A DNA stretch of 64,000 nucleotides from Crotophaga sulcirostris (lineage: Eukaryota; Chordata; Aves; Cuculiformes; Crotophagidae). Shown here in pieces: positions 56,201 through 64,000 of this stretch. Each line of letters begins with the position of its first letter. Positions within the stretch are counted from its first letter, which is position 1. The DNA lies in assembly GCA_013397455.1 (NCBI GenBank), contig VYZB01000283.1, positions 436,357-500,356 of the forward strand, in the 5' to 3' direction. The notes under the pieces are model-generated. The model was not told the origin of the DNA, did not search any database, and saw nothing but the letters and a program-made list of their open reading frames with translations. The position numbers and the translations under genes were made by a program.

Positions 56201-58287
56201 TTATCCTGCTTCCCTTGTACTTCTGCCCATTCGCCCTCTCTGGGATACAGCTGTGTGTATCAGGCTGGGCAGGCTGATGTGAAATGAGAGCATCGACAGG
56301 AGGGTTTCATGTACCTGAACACCTCCTTATGGCCTCTCTTGAGAGGTCATTCCTTTTAATTCAGGGCTGCAATGTTTGTTCTCAGAAGTCGATGCACCCA
56401 AAAGAGTTCCTACAGACACAGGAGACTTTGGAGTTACTGTGTGCTCACCAATGAACCATGCATGTGCCAGCTTGTTCCCATACAGCAACTGTGCTTTGCA
56501 TGTCTTACATCATAGGAGCACAAGCTGGGAGAAATTTTGGATGTCTTTTCTACCCAATGCAAAATTCACTCTGCAGCATGTCAGTCTTGGCTGATGCTTA
56601 TCATCTTAACTGCTTTTGACAGACCAATGAAGACAGATACCCTGTGCCCTGCCCAGGCAAGCTACTCCAGGGATTTGTTCTTCCTAACTGCATCTTCCAT
56701 TTCAAAATTAATTTAATTACTTCTTGTCCGATCCACCATGGACACAGACAAATTACTTTTCCTTTCCACCTTACAACAGCTGTTTGTGTATAGATAAACC
56801 ATTACCACATTCCCTCTCAATCTTCAATGCTAAGAAATAGCTCATGGTTCCTTAGAAGACCTATTTTCTAAGAGTTCTGATTACATCCAGGAGTCTTAAG
56901 CATGCACACATTTTCTCAGCTGCAACACTGATGAACAGAAGAGGAGGATGCAACACAGAAAACTTAGATGTCTAAAAGTTTACCATAACCTCCCAAGATC
57001 GTAGCAACAGACTAAGAGAGGTTGCAGGAAAGCAGATTATGTTGAGGTCAGTCAAAACTAGCTGTGTTACAAGTGCAACAAACAGAGAGGGGACTATTTA
57101 TACATGTTAGAAAATCCTTCTTAGTTTGGAAGTCCTTATTGTAAACACAGGATACTGAAACTCAGTGGCTGGGAAAGGCATGGCTCTGTAACACCAACAT
57201 CAGAATGCAACAGTTGTCTTGGATAACAATGCAGCTCAAGCCTCATCTCAAGTTTTGAATGAAAACTCTACTGCACACAAACACATGACAGAGAGGCTGC
57301 TTTAGAGGTTTTTTTCCCTTTAAATCTGCTTTTGCTACAGATTCTTGATTTCAGAGAACAAGTTCATGCACACAATTTATCTGATAACTCCCTGATGAAG
57401 ACAAATCACAACATTATCTGCAGCAAGTCCTAATCAGGTCAAAAGCAGAGCACGGTATCAAAATACTGTGCTAGGGGGACAAATAAATCATTTTAATTCT
57501 CTGATTGCACATAGTATATTAAAACCTCAGTGACAAATAAGAAGCCAAAGCAAAGCAATCAATCCCTATCAAGTTGTACAGACAATCCATACCCACATCA
57601 CCTTGATCTCCACACAGATTAGTTGCAAAATCAAGTGAGGCTCTTCCAAAATGTGAGTGATTTAAGGTGCCTGAGATCTGTTTAAACTTTAGGTTTCAGC
57701 CTCAGGTCTGAATACTATCTATCAGCTGCCTTCTCCCAAGGCATTTCTGAAAGGTTGATAAGAAACACATGTGAAATAACATAAAGAGCAGTGGAATTAA
57801 TTAAGGGCTTTGCACATTTTCTAGAAAATTTTAGGGAACTGCAGATTGAAGCAAGGTGAATAAACCTTGCTTTCTTCAAGAGTCTAGGTTTTTAGAAGAT
57901 TCAGTGTTAGATCCTTTAAGATGCTTTAACTGAAATGTGTAAATATTATTAAAACACTCTCAAACCAATCCCTTTTTAAACAGAAAAGCCACAATATTGC
58001 AAATAAATAGTATCAATCATATCCAAAAGGTTCCCTAATGAGCTGTCAGTCCTTTCACTCTCCTTGCCAGCACTTGTAAAGCTGTGATACCATTTGGGCC
58101 TCACCCCTCAGTTTCCCCTCGTGTTGCAGGCACCCCGTGCCCATCGCTACTCGGTGGTACTTACACTGCTCCAGCAGATGAGATGGTTTGTTTCAGGATC
58201 TTCCACCAGCGTCCAGAGTTTGGTTAGGAAGGCTGGCACATTGCTGGAGTATCCATCCATCACCAGAGAGCTGGGTGAATCCTGCAT
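35093..58287 (-). CDS. HSF4: HSF4, heat shock transcription factor 4 (complete, 510 aa)
   Basis: HSF4 is a nuclear trimeric activator or repressor binding heat-shock elements, best known for lens development. Thirteen exons join in frame: 58287-58165, 54127-54019, 52873-52746, 51375-51251, 48628-48553, 46499-46435, 43696-43597, 42840-42716, 40819-40595, 39640-39535, 38020-37955, 36412-36325, 35289-35093 (1533 nt). Residues about 18-120 are the DNA-binding domain ([36 protein letters not shown]). HR-A/B follows (about 129-200, [20 protein letters not shown] and [10 protein letters not shown]), then a KRKLPLMLD basic motif. IKEEPVSP at residues 291-298 is a phosphorylation-dependent sumoylation motif. 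[16 protein letters not shown] is specific to HSF4, which separates it from HSF1, although the DNA-binding domain resembles both. An HR-C-like segment is at 366-396. The start MQDSPSS resembles known HSF4 N-termini. Human HSF4b is 492 aa. Confidence 0.95.
35322..35605 (-). mobile_element. CR1 LINE 3' fragment in HSF4 last intron
   Basis: Starts tttcatagaatcatagaatg, ggcttgggttggaaggaacc, then a decayed CR1 tail to aaggtctcccctgag. Its 3' end is only about 30 nt from the acceptor of the last HSF4 exon. Confidence 0.9.
36325..36412 (-). CDS. HSF4: HSF4 coding exon 12
   Basis: Acceptor atcaag (or the cag six bases later, which would drop Met-Gln), donor gtagga. Encodes [20 protein letters not shown] then NPPFNNPCP, aligning with the human LAVKGLNSPSPG block. 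Confidence 0.85.
37105..37239 (-). mobile_element. CR1 LINE 3' fragment in HSF4 intron
   Basis: Begins aatcatagaatcatagaatc, then cacctggttggaaaagacct and the following CR1 block up to aacacctccaggggtgg. About 135 bp, strongly truncated. Confidence 0.9.
37955..38020 (-). CDS. HSF4: HSF4 coding exon 11
   Basis: 66 nt, acceptor aacag, donor gtaaga. Encodes [20 protein letters not shown] then SP, resembling the activation-domain segment after HR-C in HSF1. Confidence 0.92.
38187..38338 (+). mobile_element. CR1 LINE 3' fragment in HSF4 intron
   Basis: Runs from gagagaagtggtggctgcct to ccattccatgattctatgat in plus orientation, opposite to HSF4. Lies about 165 bp from the exon at 37955-38020. Confidence 0.9.
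39535..39640 (-). CDS. HSF4: HSF4 coding exon 10 (HR-C-like)
   Basis: Acceptor tctcag, donor gtgagt. Encodes [20 protein letters not shown] then [15 protein letters not shown]. The leucine pattern resembles HSF1 HR-C. Confidence 0.93.
40595..40819 (-). CDS. HSF4: HSF4 coding exon 9 (sumoylation motif, HSF4-specific block)
   Basis: Acceptor tacag, donor gtgagg. Encodes [19 protein letters not shown] onward with [16 protein letters not shown]. Lys292 of IKEEPVSP corresponds to the known sumoylated lysine of mammalian HSF4. Confidence 0.96.
40820..42715 (-). other. HSF4 intron 8
   Basis: 1.9 kb without recognised features. A short GTT-rich run (ttgttgttgctgttgttc) lies near 41949. Confidence 0.5.
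42716..42840 (-). CDS. HSF4: HSF4 coding exon 8
   Basis: Acceptor tctcag, donor gtaaac. Encodes [20 protein letters not shown] then [20 protein letters not shown], phase 0 to 2. Confidence 0.92.
43597..43696 (-). CDS. HSF4: HSF4 coding exon 7
   Basis: Acceptor cacag, donor gtaggt. Encodes [20 protein letters not shown] then [21 protein letters not shown] is also in human HSF4. Confidence 0.96.
43697..46434 (-). other. HSF4 intron 6
   Basis: 2.7 kb with no recognised repeat or exon. Nothing to add beyond scattered short open frames. Confidence 0.5.
46435..46499 (-). CDS. HSF4: HSF4 coding exon 6 (HR-B and basic motif)
   Basis: 65 nt, acceptor gacag, donor gtaagt. Encodes [20 protein letters not shown] then KL. 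Found by homology to the HSF family; too short for an open-frame search. Confidence 0.93.
47690..48398 (-). mobile_element. CR1 LINE, 3' 0.7 kb with long intact reading frame
   Basis: Minus-strand copy with an uninterrupted 205-codon frame (48397-47780) that encodes the C-terminal part of the CR1 reverse transcriptase ([54 protein letters not shown]). The ATG is incidental; the element is 5'-truncated. The lack of stops suggests a young copy. It lies inside an HSF4 intron in the same orientation as the gene. Confidence 0.93.
48553..48628 (-). CDS. HSF4: HSF4 coding exon 5 (HR-A/B)
   Basis: 76 nt, acceptor tttcag, donor gtagca. Encodes [20 protein letters not shown] then KVINK. Confidence 0.96.
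48963..49217 (+). mobile_element. CR1 LINE 3' fragment in HSF4 intron
   Basis: From gaatgaattccaccagagga through gatattgggaaaaatttctt to ttttccaaccttaatgattt, plus orientation. The terminal part (gcactttgggcggcggttca) is of a different subfamily from the copy at 47690. Confidence 0.85.
50305..50413 (+). mobile_element. CR1 LINE 3' fragment in HSF4 intron
   Basis: About 110 bp ending ccaaccttaatgactctatg, same subfamily as 48963-49217 (gcactttgggacgtggttta). Confidence 0.85.
51251..51375 (-). CDS. HSF4: HSF4 coding exon 4 (HR-A)
   Basis: Acceptor tcttag, donor gtgagt. Encodes [20 protein letters not shown] then [20 protein letters not shown]. The heptad pattern starts the trimerisation coiled coil. 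Confidence 0.93.
52746..52873 (-). CDS. HSF4: HSF4 coding exon 3 (DNA-binding domain)
   Basis: Acceptor atgcag, donor gtgagg. Encodes [20 protein letters not shown] then [20 protein letters not shown] and KRK. Confidence 0.97.
54019..54127 (-). CDS. HSF4: HSF4 coding exon 2 (DNA-binding domain)
   Basis: Acceptor ttgcag, donor gtaagt. Encodes [20 protein letters not shown] then [16 protein letters not shown]; includes the recognition helix. Confidence 0.97.
54128..58164 (-). other. HSF4 intron 1
   Basis: 4.0 kb between the two exons that split the DNA-binding domain. I see no CR1, exon or RNA gene. Open frames in it are short and show no family resemblance. Confidence 0.5.
58165..58287 (-). 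CDS. HSF4: HSF4 coding exon 1
   Basis: Start ATG at 58287 encodes [20 protein letters not shown] then [20 protein letters not shown]; donor gtaagt. A second in-frame ATG occurs nine codons later, but the longer start matches the family N-terminus. This exon is missed if only long open frames are considered. Confidence 0.93.
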
Positions 58288-58354
58288 AGTTTTTCAGTGC
58301 CCCAGCTACACTAACCCCATTGCTGTTGGCGCGCCTGCCTCCCTGCGTGCGCGT

Positions 58355-58400
58355 GCGTCCGACAGAGAATGAACCACTGAATTTTATCCCAGGCCAGTGG
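58355..58400 (-). promoter_or_regulatory. Tentative HSF4 core promoter
   Basis: On the minus strand GGGATAAAAT (about 58390-58381) precedes a GC-rich CpG stretch and lies about 95 nt upstream of the start codon. It could serve as a TATA-like box with a start near 58355. The 5'UTR and start site are not established. Confidence 0.3.
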
Positions 58401-58899
58401 AAAGTAGGCTCCCAGGGAGTCACATCAGCAGTGCTGCTTGCACTCCTAAAAACTCAGCACAATGCGATGGCATCACCAGCCCCAGAGAACAATAGACAGA
58501 ATGAAAATGCACTGCAGCCGATCTCACAGAGCTGTGAATAAATACGCAGCGTCATGCAAAGGGAACACGTGCTGCGCAACTTATGTGGGGAGGTTAGCAA
58601 GTCATTGGAGTGAGTCTACCTAGAGAGAGCCTATGGGATGCCCAGGCACAGAAATGCCAGGTTTGTGAAGGTGCCCAAGTTATTATTTGGGAATTTTCTT
58701 GTCCAAAATGTTGCCTGGCACAGATGAACAACAGCTGGCCTCAGGGCAAGGTTTTGGAAAATTGTAAGATGGTTTGGCTACAGAGCCTATGTTATTGGTC
58801 AAGAGAAATGATTTGGCTCTTGGGTGAGAAGAGGGGGTGATAGAAACAGCTACATGTAGAATCTAGATGACAATATGCTTTTTAAAATGGGTAATGGTT

Positions 58900-59147
58900 T
58901 TAATCTGAAAGAAGGGAGATTTAGATTAGATAATTAGGAAGAAATATTTTCCTATGAGAGTGGTGAGACCCTGGCACAGGTTGCCCACAGAAGTTCTGGA
59001 TGCCCACCCCTGGAAGTGTTCAAGGTCAGGCTGGAGGGGGCTCTGAGCACCCTGATTCAGTGGGAGTTGTCCCTGCCCATGGCAGAGGGTTGGAAATGGA
59101 TGATCTTTAAGGTTCCTTCCAACCCAAACCATTCTATGATTATAATA
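58900..59147 (+). mobile_element. CR1 LINE 3' fragment upstream of HSF4
   Basis: From ctgaaagaagggagatttag through tggcacaggttgcccacaga to ccattctatgattataataa, plus orientation. Confidence 0.9.
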
Positions 59148-60102
59148 AATGCCGTAGACAGCTCTAAATAGGTACTTACAGTGGAGCTTTATGCCAGAAT
59201 CATTTCAACTCAGAAACTGCTCTTCAACTAACATCCACCAAGATCTTTGGTAAAACAGACCAACACACATATCCTAATTCAGATGCGAGATAACTTGCCT
59301 GTGGATGCAGATATCAGATAAAAAATCTCTTAGCAGTGCTAATTCTCCTAAGAAACATTAGAAATGTCATAAAAGCAAAGGTCTTTGCAAAACGTATTCA
59401 AATTATCACCTGGAAATCTGTATTCCTGAGCAAAAGAAAGACAAGATGGACAAGGGAATGTGCAGGCCACGTGCCTTTTATTACCACCCTGTGAGTGTTT
59501 TTCTTTAAGTGCTTTTTCTCCTGCTTGTATTTTCTAACATAATTCAGCTCCTATTATATCCCTCCAAGCTGGAAGTTACCTGACCACTGCACAACAGATG
59601 AGCTTACCATCACTGAAATGCCAGAAGAGGAAGTATCGAAGTTAGAGTGGATTTCCCATCAGATGACCACAGTTTGTTGCTATTGTTCATGGACCCTGCA
59701 TGGCTAAGCACCCCCCTGCGCAGAAAAAGGATGCATGAAGCTGCCACTTCCTTAACCATCTATTTAAGACACAAGGTGCCTGACTTTGAGATTCTTTTAA
59801 AATGTAAAATCAAAATTAAACTTCACTGAGGTCCTCAGTAAAAACTCACAAAGGGTAAACTCTGCAAACCTGCTAAATAAAGAAGCAGAGAAGAAAAGAC
59901 CTGCCCTTCATATCCCCATAAAGAACAAAAAAAGGGGGATGGGGGGAATTCTAGCTCTCTGTAAAGCTCTCTGTCACATTTGAGTGCAAATGCTTGGTCT
60001 GCAGAAGAGGTGTGCATCATACGTAACAGCCAGTGCTGGTGAAACAGCACGTTCTCAGGGATTGCAGAGGGCATTTGCAGCATTTTCCTTACTGCCCTAA
60101 AG

Positions 60103-60301
60103 CAAGGGTGTCAAACTCAGGGCTCGCACCGTTCTCCTGCAGCGTAACGTGCATCACTCACACTGCACACGTGCCCAGTGCTGGCAGGAGTGCAGGGACA
60201 AGGAGCTCGGTGCTGTCACCAGGTAGAAACAAGATGCCAGGCTGGATAAAACAGGGTGGAGGGCTGGATTCAGCCCATGGGCCGTGAGTTTGACACCCCT
60301 G
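60103..60301. mobile_element. hAT-like nonautonomous DNA transposon, copy 2
   Basis: 199 bp; left end AAGGGTGTCAAACTCA and right end TGAGTTTGACACCCCTG form inverted repeats. Internal blocks (ctgcagcgtaacg, tgctggcaggag, ggctggataaaac) match copy 1 at 4944-5146. The flanks CCCTAAAG and CTCCAAAT agree at only 5 of 8 bases, so the target duplication is decayed or absent. Confidence 0.75.
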
Positions 60302-62444
60302 CTCCAAATCTTCTTTCCCATCCTCTTGGAGATCCCCACAATTTCCCCCAGAAATCAGTAGTAACTGATCTCTGAACTGCCACTGGTTTCCAGGGCTCTG
60401 TTTCTTGCTGACCTTCAGAGCACGCTCTTTCAGACTGGGGCAGTGCGTGAGAAACCCTTCTACCACCTCCTGGGCCTCACATACTTATTTTTTACTGATA
60501 GTGAAACAGAAGGGCTGTAGCAGAAACTGGTACCTTAATTCCAGTGGTCCTTGTCTGCGATGAGTTGTGACAGTTTGATAAAAGTCTTTTATTACTGTGA
60601 CTCCAGTTCTCAGAAATGGCATTTATACATGTCTGACTTAGAAACAGAAAAGGGTATTTTGATTAACCTTCCATGTGAACTATAATGCAAAAGAATAAGT
60701 GTCTGGAAAGAAAGCTGAGGTTCATAGCACCAGGCCATTACCTTTTTTATTCATCATCTTCCAAAATATATTTTATCCATCTTCTAGATTTCTGCAAACA
60801 TTAAACCACCAAGCTGATGTATTTTTTTCAACCCTCTCATAAACAAGCGAGGGATTTTCACAGACAATCATTGCCCCTCCTAGACTAGCAGCATGGACCA
60901 AATCTCACAACTTCCCTCTGAATTTCACAGCAGGTCCTCTTGCTTTTGAAACCCCAGGTCCTGGAATCACAGCACTATCTCAGCGGCGCAGGCTTCATTT
61001 AAATGAAAACCTGTGTTTCTGAAAAACCTGCTTCTGAAAACCGATCCTTGAAGTAGGGAAAGAGTTGAAACACATGAAGCAAGTACAGACCAGAGATGCA
61101 AAAAGCATAATGCAGTGAGAAACACAATTGCACATTTTTCTAGAATATGCTGCTCTGAAGCGTGACTCATTATTTTGAGTGTGAGGTGGCAGTAGCACAG
61201 CAGTTCTACTATCTTATCTACTATCATATCAGTGACAACCCTCTTTCCACCCACCTCTGAGCTAGGACAGCCAAATGATACAGTCCTGCTTCCTTCCCGG
61301 GAACTCACCATGTGTTGTCATTTTCTCTGACAATTGCCTTGACAGCTTGGTTTTCCAAAGAAATAATCAGAAATAAACAAATAATTGGAAATAAACAAAA
61401 TTTTCTCAGCTAAAAAATATTGCCTGAGAGCAGGAAGGCAAGCAGAAAGGCAAAATTATTTATGTTTTAATTGTATTTTAATACATATGTGCGTATATAT
61501 AAAATCTTTTTTAATGCTTTCCACTTTTGTTCCACTTCAGCTCCTGCACAAACTGACTGCCAAGCCAGAGCAATAGCAGCTAGCACGGGGCCAGAACCAC
61601 GTCACCTTCTCACCAGCTGGGGACAAACCAGGGAGTTCAAAGCTCTCCATAGGGACATCTATGCAAGACAAACACAGCCTGGGCACCTGAGGCTGAGTGC
61701 TGGAGAACCAAATCCTTGCTTTGCTTGCCACAGAACCTCTCATGGATTTGGGAAAAGGTGCTTTACTCTCCCTGTTCAGTTCATCAGAGGAGCACGGTGG
61801 AGTTAACAGCCTCACTCAGCTCAGAAAGAGGTGGGAGATTATTCAGGTATCACTGCAGGAAGAACTAAACCAGAGCGCCCAGCAGAATTCCGTGGATATA
61901 TTGGCACCAACCCCTTAGTCCTCCTGTAGGAGATGCAAGGACCAGTCCAGGTGTCACTGTGCTCAAAATCACACTGCTCTGAGTTACCTAAGCAGAGTCC
62001 CAGAGGTCTCTTCCACCAGTGCTGCTCTCACAGTGTCCAAATTACCGCTCATTTCTTTCTCACTTCTTCTCCTCCACCCACTGCACTCTTGGACAGCAGC
62101 ATCCCACTGAACCTGCGGATTTGTCTGGAGAAGGAAACTCCACATCATTAATCTCTCTCCCTTCCTAAGAAAATGGAAATCCCTGGATGCTGTTACAGAT
62201 GGTGCAGAGTTGCTGTGTTGCTCAAATTACCCCAGGATTATCTTTTCAAAATGAGCTGATGGGAAGGGAGGGTATACGAGCCAAACTTCCTCTGCCGCTC
62301 AGTAATTACTAACCCAATCAATCTTTTTTCCACTGTTCAGTCTCTTTAGTAGCACCTGAATGGGAAGCTGACAAGTGTGGGCCAGGACATGCCAGTGCCA
62401 TCAGCTATGAGCTAGGCATGGGGTTCACTTTCCTTCATCCACAG

Positions 62445-62905
62445 TTTCACAGTATCACAAGGTTGGAAAGGACCTCTGAGATCATTGAGTCCAACCTATA
62501 ACCCAACACTAACACCAACCCATCATCTAAACCATGGCACTCAGTGCCTCATCCAGTCTTCCCTTAAACACCTCCAGGGTTGGCGACTCCACCACCTCCC
62601 TGGGCAGCGCATTCCAATGGCCAATTACTCTTTCAGTGAAGAACTTTTTCCTAACATCAAGTCTAAACTTTCCCTGACGATCTATGCCCTCTAGTTCTGT
62701 CACTGGTCACCTGTGAGAAGAGACCAACTCCTGCCTGACTACAACCTCCTTTTAGGTAGTTGTAGGGAGCAATAAGGTCTCCCCTGAGCCTCCTCTTCTC
62801 CAGACTAAACAGCCCCAGCTCCCTCAGTCGCTCCTCGTAGGGCTTGTGCTCCAAACCCTTCACCATCTTTGTTGCCGTCCTCTGGACACCCTCCAGAATC
62901 ATGTA
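62445..62905 (-). mobile_element. CR1 LINE 3' fragment
   Basis: Starts cacagtatcacaaggttgga and closely resembles the copy at 47690-48398 (same [20 protein letters not shown] tail and [20 protein letters not shown] block). Minus orientation, slightly more decayed. Confidence 0.92.
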
Positions 62906-63299
62906 TCACCCTCCAGACATGTGCTCAATCACAGCTGGTGGGCAGCTCTCAAGTTGTCTCAACAGGGTAATTTCTGACTGTCCTATACGTATCCACCTGC
63001 ACCAGTGACTGAAGCTGGGTGGGCATTCAGCTGCCACCGGAGCGACGAGCCATGTTGTGGCACAGAGGTGTCAAGGCACAGCAAGATCCGTTGTGCCCTC
63101 CTCAGCACACAGCATCCATCCCTCTGGGCGGCCTCGCCACCGGCTTCGGGTGGAAGCAACGGGCGCTGCAGCCCTGCCAGGCTGGGAGTCACACGGGCTG
63201 GGTTTTGGGGCACAAGAGAAATAGAACATATTCCCAAAAGTGGAATGCCCCTTGCCTTTCAGTGGCATGATTTCTGTTGTTCTGTGACCTAGCTCCACC

Positions 63300-63990
63300 T
63301 GTGCCCTGAGCAGAGCCCGCGCGCAGTGCCGGTGAGCAGTGGGCAGGGCTGGTGCCTGTGCCCACCTGTGCCCTGACTGGAGCTCGCCCGCTGGAGCCGT
63401 GGGTGGTGCCAGTGCTGGTGCCCGCTCCCGGTGCAGTGACCGGTACCAGGGTTCGTTCCACCCGTGTCCCGAGCGGTGCTGGTGCCCATTCCTGGTGCAG
63501 CAGGCAGTACTTGTGCCCGTTCCCAGTGCAGCGGGTGGTACTGGTGCCTGTTCCACCTGTTCCCGTTCCCGGTGCAGCAGCGGGCGGCGTCGGTGCCCGT
63601 TCCCATTCCCAGTGCAGCAGGCGGTACCGGTGCCCATTTTGCCCTGTTCCCGGTGCATCAGGTGGTGCCAGTGCCCGTTTTACCCGTGCCCAGTGCAGCA
63701 GCAGGCAGTACCGGTGCCCGTTTTGCCTGCTCCCATCCCCGGTGCAGCAGGCGGTACCGGTGCCCGTTTTTCTCGTTTTGCCCGTTCCCGGTGCAGCAGG
63801 CGGTGTCGGTGCCCGTTTTTCGCGTTTTGCCCGTTCCCGGTGCAGCAGGCGGTGCCGGTGCCCGTTTTGCCTGTTCCCATTCCCAGTGCAGCAGGCGGTA
63901 CCGGTGCCCGTTTTGCCTGTTCCCATTCCCGGTGCAGCAGGCGGTGCCGGTGCCTGTCCCGCCCGTTCCCGGTGCAGCGGGCGGTGCCGC
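63300..63990. repeat. GC-rich minisatellite, unit about 40-51 bp
   Basis: Repeated units contain GGTGCAGCAGGCGGTACC and GGTGCCCGTTTTGCC-like blocks. Two clear adjacent units near 63838-63930 are 46 bp; others are 40 bp or longer. Copies are more diverged to the left. The last ten bases (gcagagacgg) depart from the unit, so the array seems to end at the window edge. Long frames across it (245 and 195 codons) reflect the lack of stop codons in the GC-rich unit. Confidence 0.85.
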
Positions 63991-64000
63991 GCAGAGACGG

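Larger units (their letters stand above)
58400..63295. other. Intergenic sequence right of HSF4
   Basis: About 4.9 kb in which I recognise only two CR1 copies and one hAT-like element. No open frame here looks like a known family. The orthologues of human HSF4 neighbours (TRADD, FBXL8, NOL3) are not visible. Confidence 0.5.

Noticed and set aside
35093..58287. Identity as HSF1 rather than HSF4
   Set aside because: The DNA-binding and HR-A/B parts resemble HSF1, but [22 protein letters not shown]...DPYFIQS and the C-terminal MASYL block match HSF4.
61130..61150. TTCTAGAA as a heat-shock element
   Set aside because: Only two inverted NGAAN units; a functional element normally needs three or more.
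63071..63926. Reading frames of 245 and 195 codons with repeats like GTGTACCTGNG
   Set aside because: They lie in a GC-rich minisatellite in more than one frame, unit length varies and is not always a multiple of three, and no family is recognised.

Overview
The window is nuclear DNA from a bird. It shows spliced vertebrate genes with GT-AG introns, no operons, two CpG-island promoters, and many 3'-anchored CR1 LINE fragments whose ends carry the repeated (ATTCTATG) signature. The species cannot be fixed from the sequence. Window bases 16015-16987 are an assembly gap.

Layout: (1) 1-7490, minus strand: the 5' part of MBTPS1 (site-1 protease, S1P/SKI-1). It has a noncoding first exon in a CpG island and five coding exons for residues 1-282, including catalytic Asp218 and His249; the rest of the gene lies off the left edge. 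(2) 7490-9590: intergenic DNA almost filled by three CR1 fragments in the same orientation. (3) about 9590-16014, minus strand: complete HSDL1 (hydroxysteroid dehydrogenase-like 1; 4 coding exons, 331 aa), whose promoter is probably the GC-rich stretch cut by the gap. (4) 17628-30832, plus strand: DNAAF1/LRRC50 (dynein arm assembly factor; 13 coding exons, 700 aa from the chosen start), head-to-head with HSDL1. (5) 30833-35092: a gene-free tail-to-tail spacer. (6) 35093-58287, minus strand: complete HSF4 (heat shock factor 4; 13 coding exons, 510 aa) spread over 23 kb with several CR1 insertions in its introns. (7) 58288-64000: no gene recognised; two CR1 copies, a hAT-like short transposon and a GC-rich minisatellite at the right edge.

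Exons were assembled by reading splice sites and phases by hand; all four models keep frame throughout. The genes do not form a pathway: they serve Golgi proteolysis of SREBP/ATF6 (MBTPS1), a short-chain dehydrogenase of unclear substrate (HSDL1), cilium motility (DNAAF1) and lens/stress transcription (HSF4). MBTPS1-HSDL1-DNAAF1 is the order I know from human 16q23-24; HSF4 directly after DNAAF1 differs from human.

The most interesting observations are: HSDL1 here keeps the catalytic Tyr218 that is Phe in human HSDL1; HSF4 here has an HR-C-like segment that mammalian HSF4 is reported to lack; two copies of a hAT-like element, one with a good 8-bp target duplication; and a CR1 inserted at the branch-point distance from the last HSF4 acceptor. 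I found no evidence for a wholly new system.
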